From: Glaciecola sp. HTCC2999
Lineage (GTDB): Bacteria > Pseudomonadota > Gammaproteobacteria > Enterobacterales > Alteromonadaceae
Assembly: GCA_949498985.1 (NCBI GenBank)
Contig: CATECQ010000032.1
Coordinates: 1 to 46,347, forward strand
Direction of reading: 5' to 3'
DNA: 46,347 nucleotides
The position numbers and the translations under genes were made by a program. Below, one piece after another: positions 39,040 through 46,347 of the stretch (positions are counted from its first letter, which is position 1; every line of letters starts with the position of its first letter). The notes below the pieces were generated by a model that was not told the DNA's origin, did not search any database, and saw nothing but the letters and a program-made list of their open reading frames with translations.

Positions 39040-40188
39040 CTAAGCGATTAGCTGCTCTAATAAGGTATTGAGATAGCGTCTTCCCAAACTAGTAACTTGC
39101 CAGTCTTGAGCCGTTATAATGAGCGTCCCTTTGTCTTGTGCTTGTTCCATTAACGCTAATGTATTGGCAGGTAACTTCATCCCCGTAAGCATTTCATATT
39201 CATCTACCCCACAGGCTTCAACTAACCTGAGACGGTTCATAAAAAATTCAAATGGATAGTCATCGGTATCGACTAGCCATTGTTTAAATACATAACTTTG
39301 GCCAATTTGCATATAACCTTTGGGGTGTTTGATTTTTTCCGCTCGTTGTATGCCTGTCGCGGTTGTAATTTTACTGTGTGCACCACAGCCAATACCTAGA
39401 TAATCACCAAAACGCCAGTAATTTAAATTATGCTGACATTGGTAACCTGATTGTGCATAACCAGAAATTTCATATTGTTCAAAACCGGCTTGGGCAAGCA
39501 ATTCTTCCCCCTGTTCTTGAATATCCCATAACGTATCATCATCTGGAAGTTGAGGGGGCTTAGAATGAAATGATGTATTCGGCTCGATGGTGAGTTGATA
39601 CCATGAAATATGTTTGGGCTGATGCTCAATCGCTTGACGTAAATCATCTAAACCGTTAACCACTGTTTGTTCAGGTAACCCATGCATGATGTCGATATTA
39701 AAGCTACACAGTCCAGCTTCATGTGCTTGTTTGATTGCCATATGAGCTTGGTGATCGTCATGGATGCGCCCAAGTGAATGCAGTTGTTTTGGATGAAAAC
39801 TTTGTACACCTATGGATAAGCGATTCACGCCACCGGCAACAAATCCGGCGAATTTACCCGCTTCCACCGTACCAGGATTCGCTTCTAAGGTGATTTCTGC
39901 ATCAGACGTTAACGGAATAATGCGTTTGACGCCGTTAAGTAACGTCTCTAACGCTTCTGCAGATAATAAACTAGGCGTTCCGCCACCAATAAATATAGTG
40001 CGAATTGAACGACCTTGGGCAAGGTGAACATCAGCACGTAAATCATCCAGTAAATGGGCAACGTATTCTTTTTCCGGTATTCCACCTTTTAAAGTGTGCG
40101 AGTTAAAATCACAATAAGGACATTTTTGTACGCACCATGGAATGTGTATATATAACGAAAGCGGTATGGCAGAAACGTTATCAACCAA
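39040..40188 (-). CDS. hemW: Radical SAM heme chaperone HemW
   Basis: A heme-binding radical SAM protein related to HemN, now regarded as a heme chaperone rather than a coproporphyrinogen oxidase. The 382-residue protein has the cluster motif C-x3-C-x2-C as Cys19, Cys23 and Cys26 (IPWCVQKCPYCDFNS), GGGTPSLLSA, LEANPGTVEAG and RLSIGVQSFHPKQLHSLGR. The start is TTG at 40186-40188, supported by GGAG at 40196-40199 with a 7-nt spacer, and aligns with the family N-terminus. It overlaps the rdgB end by 8 bp. Confidence 0.94.
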   Translation of the reverse strand: MVDNVSAIPLSLYIHIPWCVQKCPYCDFNSHTLKGGIPEKEYVAHLLDDLRADVHLAQGRSIRTIFIGGGTPSLLSAEALETLLNGVKRIIPLTSDAEITLEANPGTVEAGKFAGFVAGGVNRLSIGVQSFHPKQLHSLGRIHDDHQAHMAIKQAHEAGLCSFNIDIMHGLPEQTVVNGLDDLRQAIEHQPKHISWYQLTIEPNTSFHSKPPQLPDDDTLWDIQEQGEELLAQAGFEQYEISGYAQSGYQCQHNLNYWRFGDYLGIGCGAHSKITTATGIQRAEKIKHPKGYMQIGQSYVFKQWLVDTDDYPFEFFMNRLRLVEACGVDEYEMLTGMKLPANTLALMEQAQDKGTLIITAQDWQVTSLGRRYLNTLLEQLIA

Positions 40189-40795
40189 TTAAAGACTCCA
40201 TCTCAGCAACAAGTAGCTCAAGCGCTTTAGCTCGATGGCTAACGGTGGACTTTTCGGATTTTTGACATTGGGCAGCGTGTTTGTTTAAGGTCGAGCAATA
40301 AAATACAGGGTCATAACCAAACCCCTGCTCCCCCGCTCGTTGAGTCGCAATCTCTCCGTGCCAGCGCCCTTGACAAATAATCGGAGTCGGATCATCGGCA
40401 TGGCGCATAAAAACCAAGACGCAAATAAAGTAAGCATCACGTTTATCTTCAGGGGTAGCTTTTAATGCATTGAGTAATTTATCAATATTCCCTTCATCTG
40501 TTGCATCATCGGCACCCAGGGCTGATTCACTATAACGAGATGAATAAATACCTGGCGCACCGCCTAATGCAGCAACGACTAAACCCGAATCATCCGACAA
40601 TGCGGGTAACCCCGTCACTTTTGCCGCATGGCGGGCTTTGATAATCGCATTTTCGACAAAAGTGGTCCCTGTTTCAGGCACGTCTTCAACGCCTAAACTG
40701 CCTTGCGGTACAATACTAATATCGTAGCGCTCAAATAAATGCGCAAATTCATTGAGCTTACCTTGATTTCCGCTAGCAAGAACAATTTTATCCAT
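40181..40795 (-). CDS. rdgB: dITP/XTP pyrophosphatase RdgB (HAM1 family)
   Basis: Hydrolyses non-canonical purine NTPs to keep them out of DNA and RNA. From ATG 40793-40795 the product is 204 residues, the normal size. It begins DKIVLASGNQGKLNEFAHLF and contains TFVENAIIKARHAAKVTGLP, ALSDDSGLVVAALGGAPGIYSSRYS, GEQGFGYDPVFY and SHRAKAL. The frame is open upstream to 40876, but that extension (basic, inside srmB) is not part of the family. The start overlaps the srmB stop by 8 bp, so srmB-rdgB-hemW are probably one transcript. Confidence 0.94.
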   Translation of the reverse strand: MDKIVLASGNQGKLNEFAHLFERYDISIVPQGSLGVEDVPETGTTFVENAIIKARHAAKVTGLPALSDDSGLVVAALGGAPGIYSSRYSESALGADDATDEGNIDKLLNALKATPEDKRDAYFICVLVFMRHADDPTPIICQGRWHGEIATQRAGEQGFGYDPVFYCSTLNKHAAQCQKSEKSTVSHRAKALELLVAEMESLIG

Positions 40796-42056
40796 TATCT
40801 TGTTTCCGAGAGGTGATGTTTTTGCCACGGCCTTTTTTCTTAGGTCCAGAAGATTTTTTTCCACCTTTTTTAGCATTCTTCTTTAACGTACTTTTCTTTG
40901 GTTTTTTGATGGTAGGCGCCTTATGTTTAGGCCTAAGTTCATCAATAACTCGTGGTTTAATCACTTCTTTAATGTATCGAGCTATGCGCCCTAACATAGC
41001 AAAATCATGAGCCTCTACGATGGAAATAGCGGTGCCTTTCGCTCCCGCTCTTCCAGTTCGTCCAATTCGATGTAAATATACATCGCTGGTGCGTGGCATA
41101 TCAAAATTAATGACATGGCTAATATCATCTACATCAATACCTCGAGCAGCTACATCGGTCGCAAGTAAGATCTTAACTTCACCGCTTTTAAAGCGAGCCA
41201 TAGCTTGGTTACGTTTATCTTGAGGCATCTCACCTTGTAACCAACACACCTCAATATCATCACTGGCTAATCGATCTTTAAGTTGCTGTAGTCGCTCTCG
41301 GGTTTTAACAAAAACAATAGCTGAATCTACTTGTGTTTTGAGGATATGTGTCAATAATTGATATTTATGCGAGGCGTCGTCTGCCAAATGATACCACTGA
41401 TGAATTTTCGCTTTTTCTTTACGTGAAGGATCCACGGTAATGGATTCAGGATTCACCAACAAATCCTTAGAAAACTGAGCGATTCCTGGACCTTCTAATG
41501 TCGCTGAAAATAACATTGACTGCTTACGCCAGCGTGCTTCACTCGCAATTTGATTAACAATACTACGAAAACCCATGTCGAGCATCCGATCGGCTTCATC
41601 CAAAATCATCACTTCAATATCGCGACAATCGAAAGATTCTTTTTCAATATGCTCAAATAAACGACCTGGCGTCGCCACTAATATATCTAAGTTTTTAGCT
41701 AAAGTATCTCGGTCTGTACCATAGTTGATCCCCCCGGTGATGACGCCACACACAATATTGGTGTGTTGTGTAATTTCCAGAGCATGCTCATAAGTCTGAA
41801 TCGCCAACTCTCGGGTCGGTGACAAAATCAAAATACGAGTCGCACCATGATACTCACGAGGAAAATCGAGCAAAAATTGCGCAGCAGGTAATAAAAACGC
41901 TGCCGTTTTACCGGTTCCAGTCGGCGCAGAGGCAAGGATATCACGACCTTCCATCGCTTTTGGGATCACTGAGGATTGAATACTAGTAGGTGCTGAGAAG
42001 CCCATATCACCTAACGCATTACATAAATCGGCATGTAGTTCTAACTGTTCAAACAT
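40788..42056 (-). CDS. srmB: ATP-dependent RNA helicase SrmB
   Basis: DEAD-box helicase that assists early assembly of the 50S subunit. The 422-residue protein has the Q motif (GFSAPTSIQSSVIPKA), motif I APTGTGKTAA, SPTRELA, DEAD in VMILDEADRMLDMGF, SAT, and the RecA2 motifs ATDVAARGIDVDDISHV and HRIGRTGRAG. It resembles E. coli SrmB closely, including RWRKQSMLFSATLEG, KIHQWYHLADD and the PRVIDELRPKHKAP stretch. The tail (about 385-422) is strongly basic (KKPKKSTLKKNAKKGGKKSS), typical for RNA binding. The ATG is at 42054-42056. Confidence 0.93.
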   Translation of the reverse strand: MFEQLELHADLCNALGDMGFSAPTSIQSSVIPKAMEGRDILASAPTGTGKTAAFLLPAAQFLLDFPREYHGATRILILSPTRELAIQTYEHALEITQHTNIVCGVITGGINYGTDRDTLAKNLDILVATPGRLFEHIEKESFDCRDIEVMILDEADRMLDMGFRSIVNQIASEARWRKQSMLFSATLEGPGIAQFSKDLLVNPESITVDPSRKEKAKIHQWYHLADDASHKYQLLTHILKTQVDSAIVFVKTRERLQQLKDRLASDDIEVCWLQGEMPQDKRNQAMARFKSGEVKILLATDVAARGIDVDDISHVINFDMPRTSDVYLHRIGRTGRAGAKGTAISIVEAHDFAMLGRIARYIKEVIKPRVIDELRPKHKAPTIKKPKKSTLKKNAKKGGKKSSGPKKKGRGKNITSRKQDNG

Positions 42057-42097
42057 AACATCTTCAACTGAATAATATACCGGTTTAGTTTACCACA

Positions 42098-43234
42098 TCA
42101 GCGATTAAGTAGAGTGGTAATTTGTGCAAGCTGGGCGAGTTGCAATTGCGTTTTAATCTCTGCGCCTTGGTACCCTTGGCTGATAATGTCTTGAACATTA
42201 ACGGATGTCATTGCTTGTACAACTTCATCCAGAAATTTATGGTTTGGCGTGATTTGACTCGCCTGCTCATAACAACGAAGCACTAACATGATTAAAGAAA
42301 GCCGTTTAGGTCGCCTTTGAATATCACACTGGTTGAGTAATTCTAATAATTGCTCAGCGGTGAGTGTCTCAAGACTTAACAGTGAATCAATATGGCGATG
42401 CGTTAGCGCGATACAATCCTGTACTAATGTTGGGAGAGGCATCCGCTTTGCCCATCGCATAACATCATCTGGAGCACTCTTTATCGTGATAAGCGTCGTT
42501 GCAATTGCTAAGTACTCTTCCATATTAATCGTTGCTTTATCGCGTAAGCTCTGGGCATAGACAAACGCTGGAGCTAAGGTATTAATTGCTGTAATACTTT
42601 GTGATAAGTCATGGAACCAAGGTATTAATGAGCTGGTCTGTGTGAGCACTAAAAAATAAGTCTGCGGTGAAGATTCGCTTAATGCTAAGGCTGTTTCTTG
42701 CCAAACCCGTGGAGCGGATAAAGCACCCAGCTCTCCTGAATTGCCAATTTGCTTCATTAAACGCATCGTATCAGGCGCAATGGTAAAACCATCAGCATGA
42801 TAACGTGCCATGAAGCGGGCTATGCGTAGTACGCGTAAAGGATCCTCAACAAATGCAGGAGATACATGTCTAAAGATTCGTTGTATTAAGTCTTTCTGGC
42901 CATTGAATGGGTCAATGATATGACCCTCATCATCCATTGCCATTGCATTAATAGTTAAATCACGACGCGATAAATCCTCTTCCAGGGTCACAGTATCATT
43001 AGTATCAAAACTGAATCCACCATACCCCTCGCCCACTTTCCGCTCGACTCTCGCTAGTGCGTATTCGTCTTGAGTATCAGGGTGTAAAAATACCGGAAAA
43101 TCTTTACCTACAGGCTTATATCCCAAATTGGTCATCTGTTCAGGGCTAGCCCCGACCACCACGTAGTCCCTATCTTTTACATGACGCTTTAATAATGTAT
43201 CTCTTACGGCGCCACCGACCAAATACGTTTGCAT
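42098..43234 (-). CDS. cca: CCA-adding tRNA nucleotidyltransferase
   Basis: Adds or repairs the 3' CCA of tRNAs. The family N-terminus [20 protein letters not shown] leads to the catalytic D-R-D (Asp21, Asp23). [37 protein letters not shown] and [16 protein letters not shown] follow. At 378 residues it is shorter than E. coli Cca (412). The region after the head and neck is diverged, and I see no intact C-terminal HD phosphohydrolase motif, so it may lack the phosphatase activity. An in-frame ATG at 43247-43249 would add five residues (MKELN); I prefer the ATG at 43232-43234 by homology. It lies 41 bp upstream of srmB. Confidence 0.92.
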   Translation of the reverse strand: MQTYLVGGAVRDTLLKRHVKDRDYVVVGASPEQMTNLGYKPVGKDFPVFLHPDTQDEYALARVERKVGEGYGGFSFDTNDTVTLEEDLSRRDLTINAMAMDDEGHIIDPFNGQKDLIQRIFRHVSPAFVEDPLRVLRIARFMARYHADGFTIAPDTMRLMKQIGNSGELGALSAPRVWQETALALSESSPQTYFLVLTQTSSLIPWFHDLSQSITAINTLAPAFVYAQSLRDKATINMEEYLAIATTLITIKSAPDDVMRWAKRMPLPTLVQDCIALTHRHIDSLLSLETLTAEQLLELLNQCDIQRRPKRLSLIMLVLRCYEQASQITPNHKFLDEVVQAMTSVNVQDIISQGYQGAEIKTQLQLAQLAQITTLLNR

Positions 43235-43396
43235 ATTGAGTTCTTTCATTCAATGATGTTGGATGCCTATTATGCCCTTGCCTAAGAAGAATATTCAATA
43301 ATTGACTGATTTTATTTACCTAGGCTTTGACTTATGGTGCAAAGCGCTTTAGCTTATAGGCAACAATAATAAAAGGCAAAAAGTGAACAAGTATCT

Positions 43397-44326
43397 ATGT
43401 ACTTATCTTATTTTGGTTTATCTGATAATCCGTTTTCAATTGCGCCTAATCCAGCCTACTTATATATGAGTGCAAGGCATAAAGAAGCACTTGCACATTT
43501 AAACTTTGGCTTACGAGAAAGCGGCGGTTTTGTGATGCTTACTGGTGAGGTAGGTACGGGAAAAACGACCGTTTCACGTAAACTACTCCAACAACTGCCA
43601 GATCATACTCAAGTTGCAATGATCCTCAATCCCACGCTATCTGCATTAGAGCTATTAGCAACCGTGTGTGATGAGTTATCTATTTCATATGAACATCAAC
43701 GCAGTAGTTTAAAATATTTCACCGACTTAATTTTAGGTCACTTGGCTCATAATCATGAAAAACAGATCAATACCGTATTGATCATTGATGAAGCCCAGCA
43801 TTTGTTACCTGAAGTCCTTGAACAGCTCAGATTACTCACGAATCTAGAAACTAACCGCGAGAAACTCTTAAAAGTCGTCTTAATCGGACAACCCGAATTA
43901 CAAGCTCTCCTTAAGCGCAACGAACTGCGTCAATTAGCTCAGCGCATCACGGCTCGATACCATTTATTACCGCTAAACGCAGATGAGGTTAAACATTATA
44001 TTGCACACCGACTCTCGGTTGCTGATGGAGATATCAGTGTATTTGCCCCTGCGACTATCAAGGCGGTCTTCCAAATCTCAGCAGGTATTCCTCGCGTCAT
44101 TAATTTGTTGTGTGACAGAGCACTAACACTCAGTTTCACTAAACAAACTGCAGTCGTACCAAAATATTTATTTGTGGCAGCCGCCAATCAAATTTTAGGT
44201 GAAGATGTCGTTGCACAACGGATCCAATTACCCCATAAATGGCTGCTCATTGCGACCTTATTTGTTTCTACCGCAATCGGTTTTATAGTGAGTAATGCTA
44301 TGAATGGAGGTAGCTATGGTGGCTAA
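43397..44326 (+). CDS. gspA: GspA/ExeA-type AAA ATPase
   Basis: ATPase that with GspB remodels peptidoglycan to help assemble the type II secretin. The 309-residue protein begins YFGLSDNPFSIAPNPAYLYM and has Walker A GEVGTGKT (50-57), Walker B TVLIIDEAQHLL (Asp131-Glu132), and RLLTNLETNREKLLKVVLIG with Q-P-E-L. A C-terminal membrane helix lies at about 282-300 (WLLIATLFVSTAIGFIVSN). ExeA of Aeromonas carries an extra periplasmic peptidoglycan-binding domain; this protein ends right after the helix, so it is a short form. MshM-type ATPases are similar, but pairing with gspB (11-bp overlap) favours GspA. No other gsp genes are in the window. Confidence 0.85.
   Translation: MYLSYFGLSDNPFSIAPNPAYLYMSARHKEALAHLNFGLRESGGFVMLTGEVGTGKTTVSRKLLQQLPDHTQVAMILNPTLSALELLATVCDELSISYEHQRSSLKYFTDLILGHLAHNHEKQINTVLIIDEAQHLLPEVLEQLRLLTNLETNREKLLKVVLIGQPELQALLKRNELRQLAQRITARYHLLPLNADEVKHYIAHRLSVADGDISVFAPATIKAVFQISAGIPRVINLLCDRALTLSFTKQTAVVPKYLFVAAANQILGEDVVAQRIQLPHKWLLIATLFVSTAIGFIVSNAMNGGSYGG
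44306..44310 (+). promoter_or_regulatory. Shine-Dalgarno that fixes the gspB start
   Basis: GGAGG lies 5 bases before ATG 44316 and inside any product started at ATG 44304, so it points to 44316. Confidence 0.8.
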
Positions 44327-45392
44327 TAACCCAATATCTATTGATGAGCTGCAACCGGGCATGATGATTGTCAAAATCGAAGAGCAAAATGGTCCGGTCA
44401 AACTGCGTAAATCAGGCATAGTGAAAAGTGAAGACATGGTTAAAGGTCTCAAAGAAATGGGGGTGCTGACACTGATTATTGATTGGGAAAATTCACTGGA
44501 ACTGGATGACACTCCAACATTAACGACGCCAACGAATACAGTAGTCCAAACCAACACACGACAGTTGTTTAATGTTCAAGAACAGTCCTATAACAATGCA
44601 ATATCAGACCAATTTAATCGCAGTTTATTTCTGCCCAGCTTACAAGCTCTACCATCACAATTTTCGGTTTGGAGTCGTTATGCGGTTCAATATATTGGAG
44701 TAAGTGTTATCGGTTTAGGCATCGGTTTTGGGCTTGAGCAACTTTGGAATCAACATTTAGATGATACCAATACAGCCAATACTGTAATTACCACGCCTCC
44801 CCCTAGCAGTACTGAGCCTCTGACACCGATAAAAACGCCTGATGCGGAGAAATCCACTATGGCGAAAGCAAGCCTTGAACCAACTGACATGGCGACGGAT
44901 ATTGAAGAGAATAACGGCCCAACTGATATGGATGATGTGGATGATGTGGATGATATAGATAATAGCACATTGGTTACTCAGCGTGCAGATGATAATATTA
45001 GCACCTCCCCTATTATCGCAGCCAAAGTCAATGAAGCGCTCGCCCAACTTGGCGGTTTAGAAACGCTGACTCAAACTATTGCAGATGATGCAAAGTCAGG
45101 GTCCGTATCTAGAAGACCTGAGGAGCGTGAAACAACAGTCGAGGTCGTTGATAATATTCCTCGCATTTCCGAATTACCAGAAAGAATTCTAGTCCAGTTA
45201 CCTGCAATGGTGTTTTCAGCTCATATGTACAGCTCAGATGATCAAGAACGCTGGGTCAGAGTCAATAACCGTAGGTTACAAGAAGGAGATAGCATTGATA
45301 AAAATGTATCAATCGTCAAAATTGAGCCGCAATTTGTTGTACTGTCATTTAGTGATACGCAATTTAAGATGAACGCATTGACTGATTGGTAG
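44316..45392 (+). CDS. gspB: GspB-like type II secretion assembly protein with extra N-terminal domain
   Basis: Partner of GspA in secretin assembly. The 358-residue protein has three parts. Residues about 7-62 (ISIDELQPGMMIVKIEEQNG onward to VLTLIIDWENSLELDD) resemble the DUF3391 domain found at the start of HD-GYP proteins. A membrane helix lies at about 124-143 (AVQYIGVSVIGLGIGFGLEQ), then a long acidic Pro/Thr-rich linker including DMDDVDDVDDIDN (204-216). The C-terminal T2SSB-type domain (about 283-358) has ISELPERILVQLPAMVFSAH, ERWVRVNNRRLQEGDSI and VVLSFSDTQFKM. GGAGG fixes the start. It overlaps gspA by 11 bp. The N-terminal domain call is from recall. Confidence 0.82.
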   Translation: MVANNPISIDELQPGMMIVKIEEQNGPVKLRKSGIVKSEDMVKGLKEMGVLTLIIDWENSLELDDTPTLTTPTNTVVQTNTRQLFNVQEQSYNNAISDQFNRSLFLPSLQALPSQFSVWSRYAVQYIGVSVIGLGIGFGLEQLWNQHLDDTNTANTVITTPPPSSTEPLTPIKTPDAEKSTMAKASLEPTDMATDIEENNGPTDMDDVDDVDDIDNSTLVTQRADDNISTSPIIAAKVNEALAQLGGLETLTQTIADDAKSGSVSRRPEERETTVEVVDNIPRISELPERILVQLPAMVFSAHMYSSDDQERWVRVNNRRLQEGDSIDKNVSIVKIEPQFVVLSFSDTQFKMNALTDW

Positions 45393-45431
45393 CCTGGATT
45401 GAATTTATTTTTATTGTTAAGCAAAGTTAGG

Positions 45432-45460
45432 ATGACATTTGCAAAAAAACTGCTTATACT
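45432..45460 (+). promoter_or_regulatory. tRNA promoter with GC-rich discriminator
   Basis: ATGACA (45432-45437) and TATACT (45455-45460) are spaced 17 bp, followed by GCGCACCGCG. This is a near-consensus stable-RNA promoter of the stringently controlled type. Start near 45467, 30 nt before the mature tRNA. Confidence 0.8.
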
Positions 45461-45496
45461 GCGCACCGCGTTGTTTTGATGCATCTCCTAAAATAC

Positions 45497-45573
45497 GGCC
45501 CGATAGCTCAGTTGGTTAGAGCATCCGACTCATAATCGGCAGGTCCCCTGTTCAAGTCAGGGTCGGGCCACCA
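45497..45573 (+). tRNA. tRNA with CAT anticodon, probably tRNA-Ile2 (lysidine type)
   Basis: A full cloverleaf can be drawn. The acceptor stem GGCCCGA/TCGGGCC is perfect. The D arm is GCTC-AGTTGGTTA-GAGC, the anticodon loop is CTCATAA, and the T arm is CCCTG-TTCAAGT-CAGGG. CCA is encoded. The anticodon is CAT, so the choice is elongator Met or the minor Ile tRNA whose C34 is changed to lysidine by TilS. The GGCCC acceptor, the GTTCAAGTC T-arm and the ACTCATAATCG stem-loop resemble E. coli ileX/ileY rather than metT. The initiator is excluded because the 1-72 pair is formed and there is no GGG/CCC anticodon stem. Pair 27-43 is a T-C mismatch. Confidence 0.85.
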
Positions 45574-45675
45574 TTTCTCCTAGCTTTATTCCATCAAACT
45601 TCCCACTTCCCAAAGTCATTCTCTATATAGATTATACAAAGATCTTTATAATGGAACCAAAAGCTTATCGCACCA

Positions 45676-46347
45676 TTAATCGTGAGAAAACATCACCTGC
45701 ACACCTTGCTTAGTGTTATGTATCTGCACATTAAACTGATGAAAATCAGCAATTAATTTTGCCAAATAAAGCCCTAAACCTAAGTGCGGCTCTTTATCAT
45801 CACTCTCTTCACTTCTTATCGATACCATTGAATTGAACAATTCATCTTGCATTTGCTCAGCGATAACGGGTCCAACATTAGATATACTAAGCTGCCCTTT
45901 TACATCTAATGCAATATCAATCGACGTGCCTGGGTATGCGAAATCTACAGCATTAGCCATAATTTTATCGAGCATCTGTGCCATTAGCTCAGGTGAGCCT
46001 TTCACTTTATAATGCTCCGGCGTAATAGCTAAATCTACAGTTAAGTGTTCTGGAACTACATAGCCATCGACATAGCTATTTAACAAGGGCACTAGGTCGA
46101 AGTACTGCTTATCACTTTTTTCAATCACATGCTCTAAGCGAGTTGCTTCACTCATACTATTGAGTATATGACTTAATCGCACTAAGCCTTCTTGAGCACG
46201 GGTAACAAATACTTGAGCCTGTTCACTGTTTTTATCTTGGATGAGCTCTAAGTTCTCTAGCGAGGATTTCACCACGGCAACAGGGGTTCTTAGCTCATGG
46301 GATAAACGCGATGCCATTTTTTCTAAATACTGATTGTACTGTCCTAA
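45676..46347 (-). CDS. Sensor histidine kinase, C-terminal part (5' end outside window)
   Basis: The frame is open to the right edge of the window, adding at least ten residues (LGQYNQYLEK) before the internal ATG at 46315-46317, so the true start lies outside. It has a HisKA domain with the phosphoacceptor H-box SRLSHELRTPVAVVKSSLEN and a HATPase_c domain. The N-box is LDKIMANAVDFAYPG and the G2 box is LGLGLYLAKLI. The G1 position reads SISNVGPVIAEQ instead of D-x-G-x-G, a variant seen in several kinases. The H-box surroundings remind me of kinases of the proteobacterial dedicated sortase system, but this is a weak impression. Its response regulator would be outside the window. Confidence 0.88.
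   Translation of the reverse strand, partial: LGQYNQYLEKMASRLSHELRTPVAVVKSSLENLELIQDKNSEQAQVFVTRAQEGLVRLSHILNSMSEATRLEHVIEKSDKQYFDLVPLLNSYVDGYVVPEHLTVDLAITPEHYKVKGSPELMAQMLDKIMANAVDFAYPGTSIDIALDVKGQLSISNVGPVIAEQMQDELFNSMVSIRSEESDDKEPHLGLGLYLAKLIADFHQFNVQIHNTKQGVQVMFSHD

Noticed and set aside
40796-40876. N-terminal extension of rdgB
   Set aside because: The extra residues are basic, lie inside the srmB coding region in another frame, and RdgB proteins start at DKIVLASGNQGK.
44927-44957. GATGATGTG-type short repeat in gspB as a phase-variation tract
   Set aside because: Units are multiples of three, so slippage would only change the length of the acidic linker, not the frame.

Overview
The window is a contiguous chromosomal segment of an AT-rich gammaproteobacterium, most likely a marine member of the Alteromonadales (Shewanella/Alteromonas/Pseudoalteromonas side). 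The reasons are the truC-yqcA cluster next to DUF3549 and DUF3301 genes, an NAD-type isocitrate dehydrogenase, a complete ccmABCDEFGHI operon ending in mlaA, an orphan gspA-gspB pair, and protein sequences that resemble Shewanella and Alteromonas homologues. This placement comes from recall of families, not from a search. Nearly everything is housekeeping. I see no insertion sequence, prophage, CRISPR array or toxin-antitoxin island.

Layout, left to right. 1-852: 5' part of rpsB (minus) with a long leader, probably the S2 autoregulatory leader, and a stringent-type promoter. 853-5221: map, glnD and dapD (plus). 5262-8430: yqcA and truC (minus), a DUF3549-DUF3301 pair (plus), then a gene-free stretch holding a CsrB-type small RNA on the minus strand. 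That RNA has about 13 GGA motifs, several in perfect hairpin loops, a terminator, and an upstream GacA/UvrY box. 8434-11486: a GNAT acetyltransferase, a DUF3192 lipoprotein, an unrecognised coiled-coil protein, syd and queF. In E. coli csrB also lies beside syd, so synteny supports the RNA call.

11646-17641: NAD-isocitrate dehydrogenase, a ComEA-like helix-hairpin-helix protein, galU, a POT peptide transporter, a small DUF6170-like membrane protein and galE. 17706-25602 (minus): a tightly overlapping ccmA-B-C-D-E-F-G(dsbE)-H-I-mlaA operon for cytochrome c maturation and outer-membrane lipid asymmetry. 25804-27508 (minus): recA with a near-perfect LexA box inside its promoter, and pncC upstream. 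27544-33210 (plus): mutS, then pyrG-eno. 33343-33984: an unrecognised protein.

34111-38953 (plus): leuABCD preceded by a newly read leader peptide (leuL, 5 Leu in 18 codons) and a compact attenuator in which one segment can form either an antiterminator or the terminator. 39040-43249 (minus): hemW, rdgB and srmB, overlapping, plus cca. 43397-45392 (plus): gspA-gspB. GspB carries an N-terminal domain like that of HD-GYP proteins. 45497-45573: a tRNA with anticodon CAT, best read as tRNA-Ile2. The window ends inside a sensor histidine kinase (minus).

The best candidates for undescribed biology are regulatory: the CsrB-like RNA with its GacA box, and the leu attenuator. No new protein system stood out.
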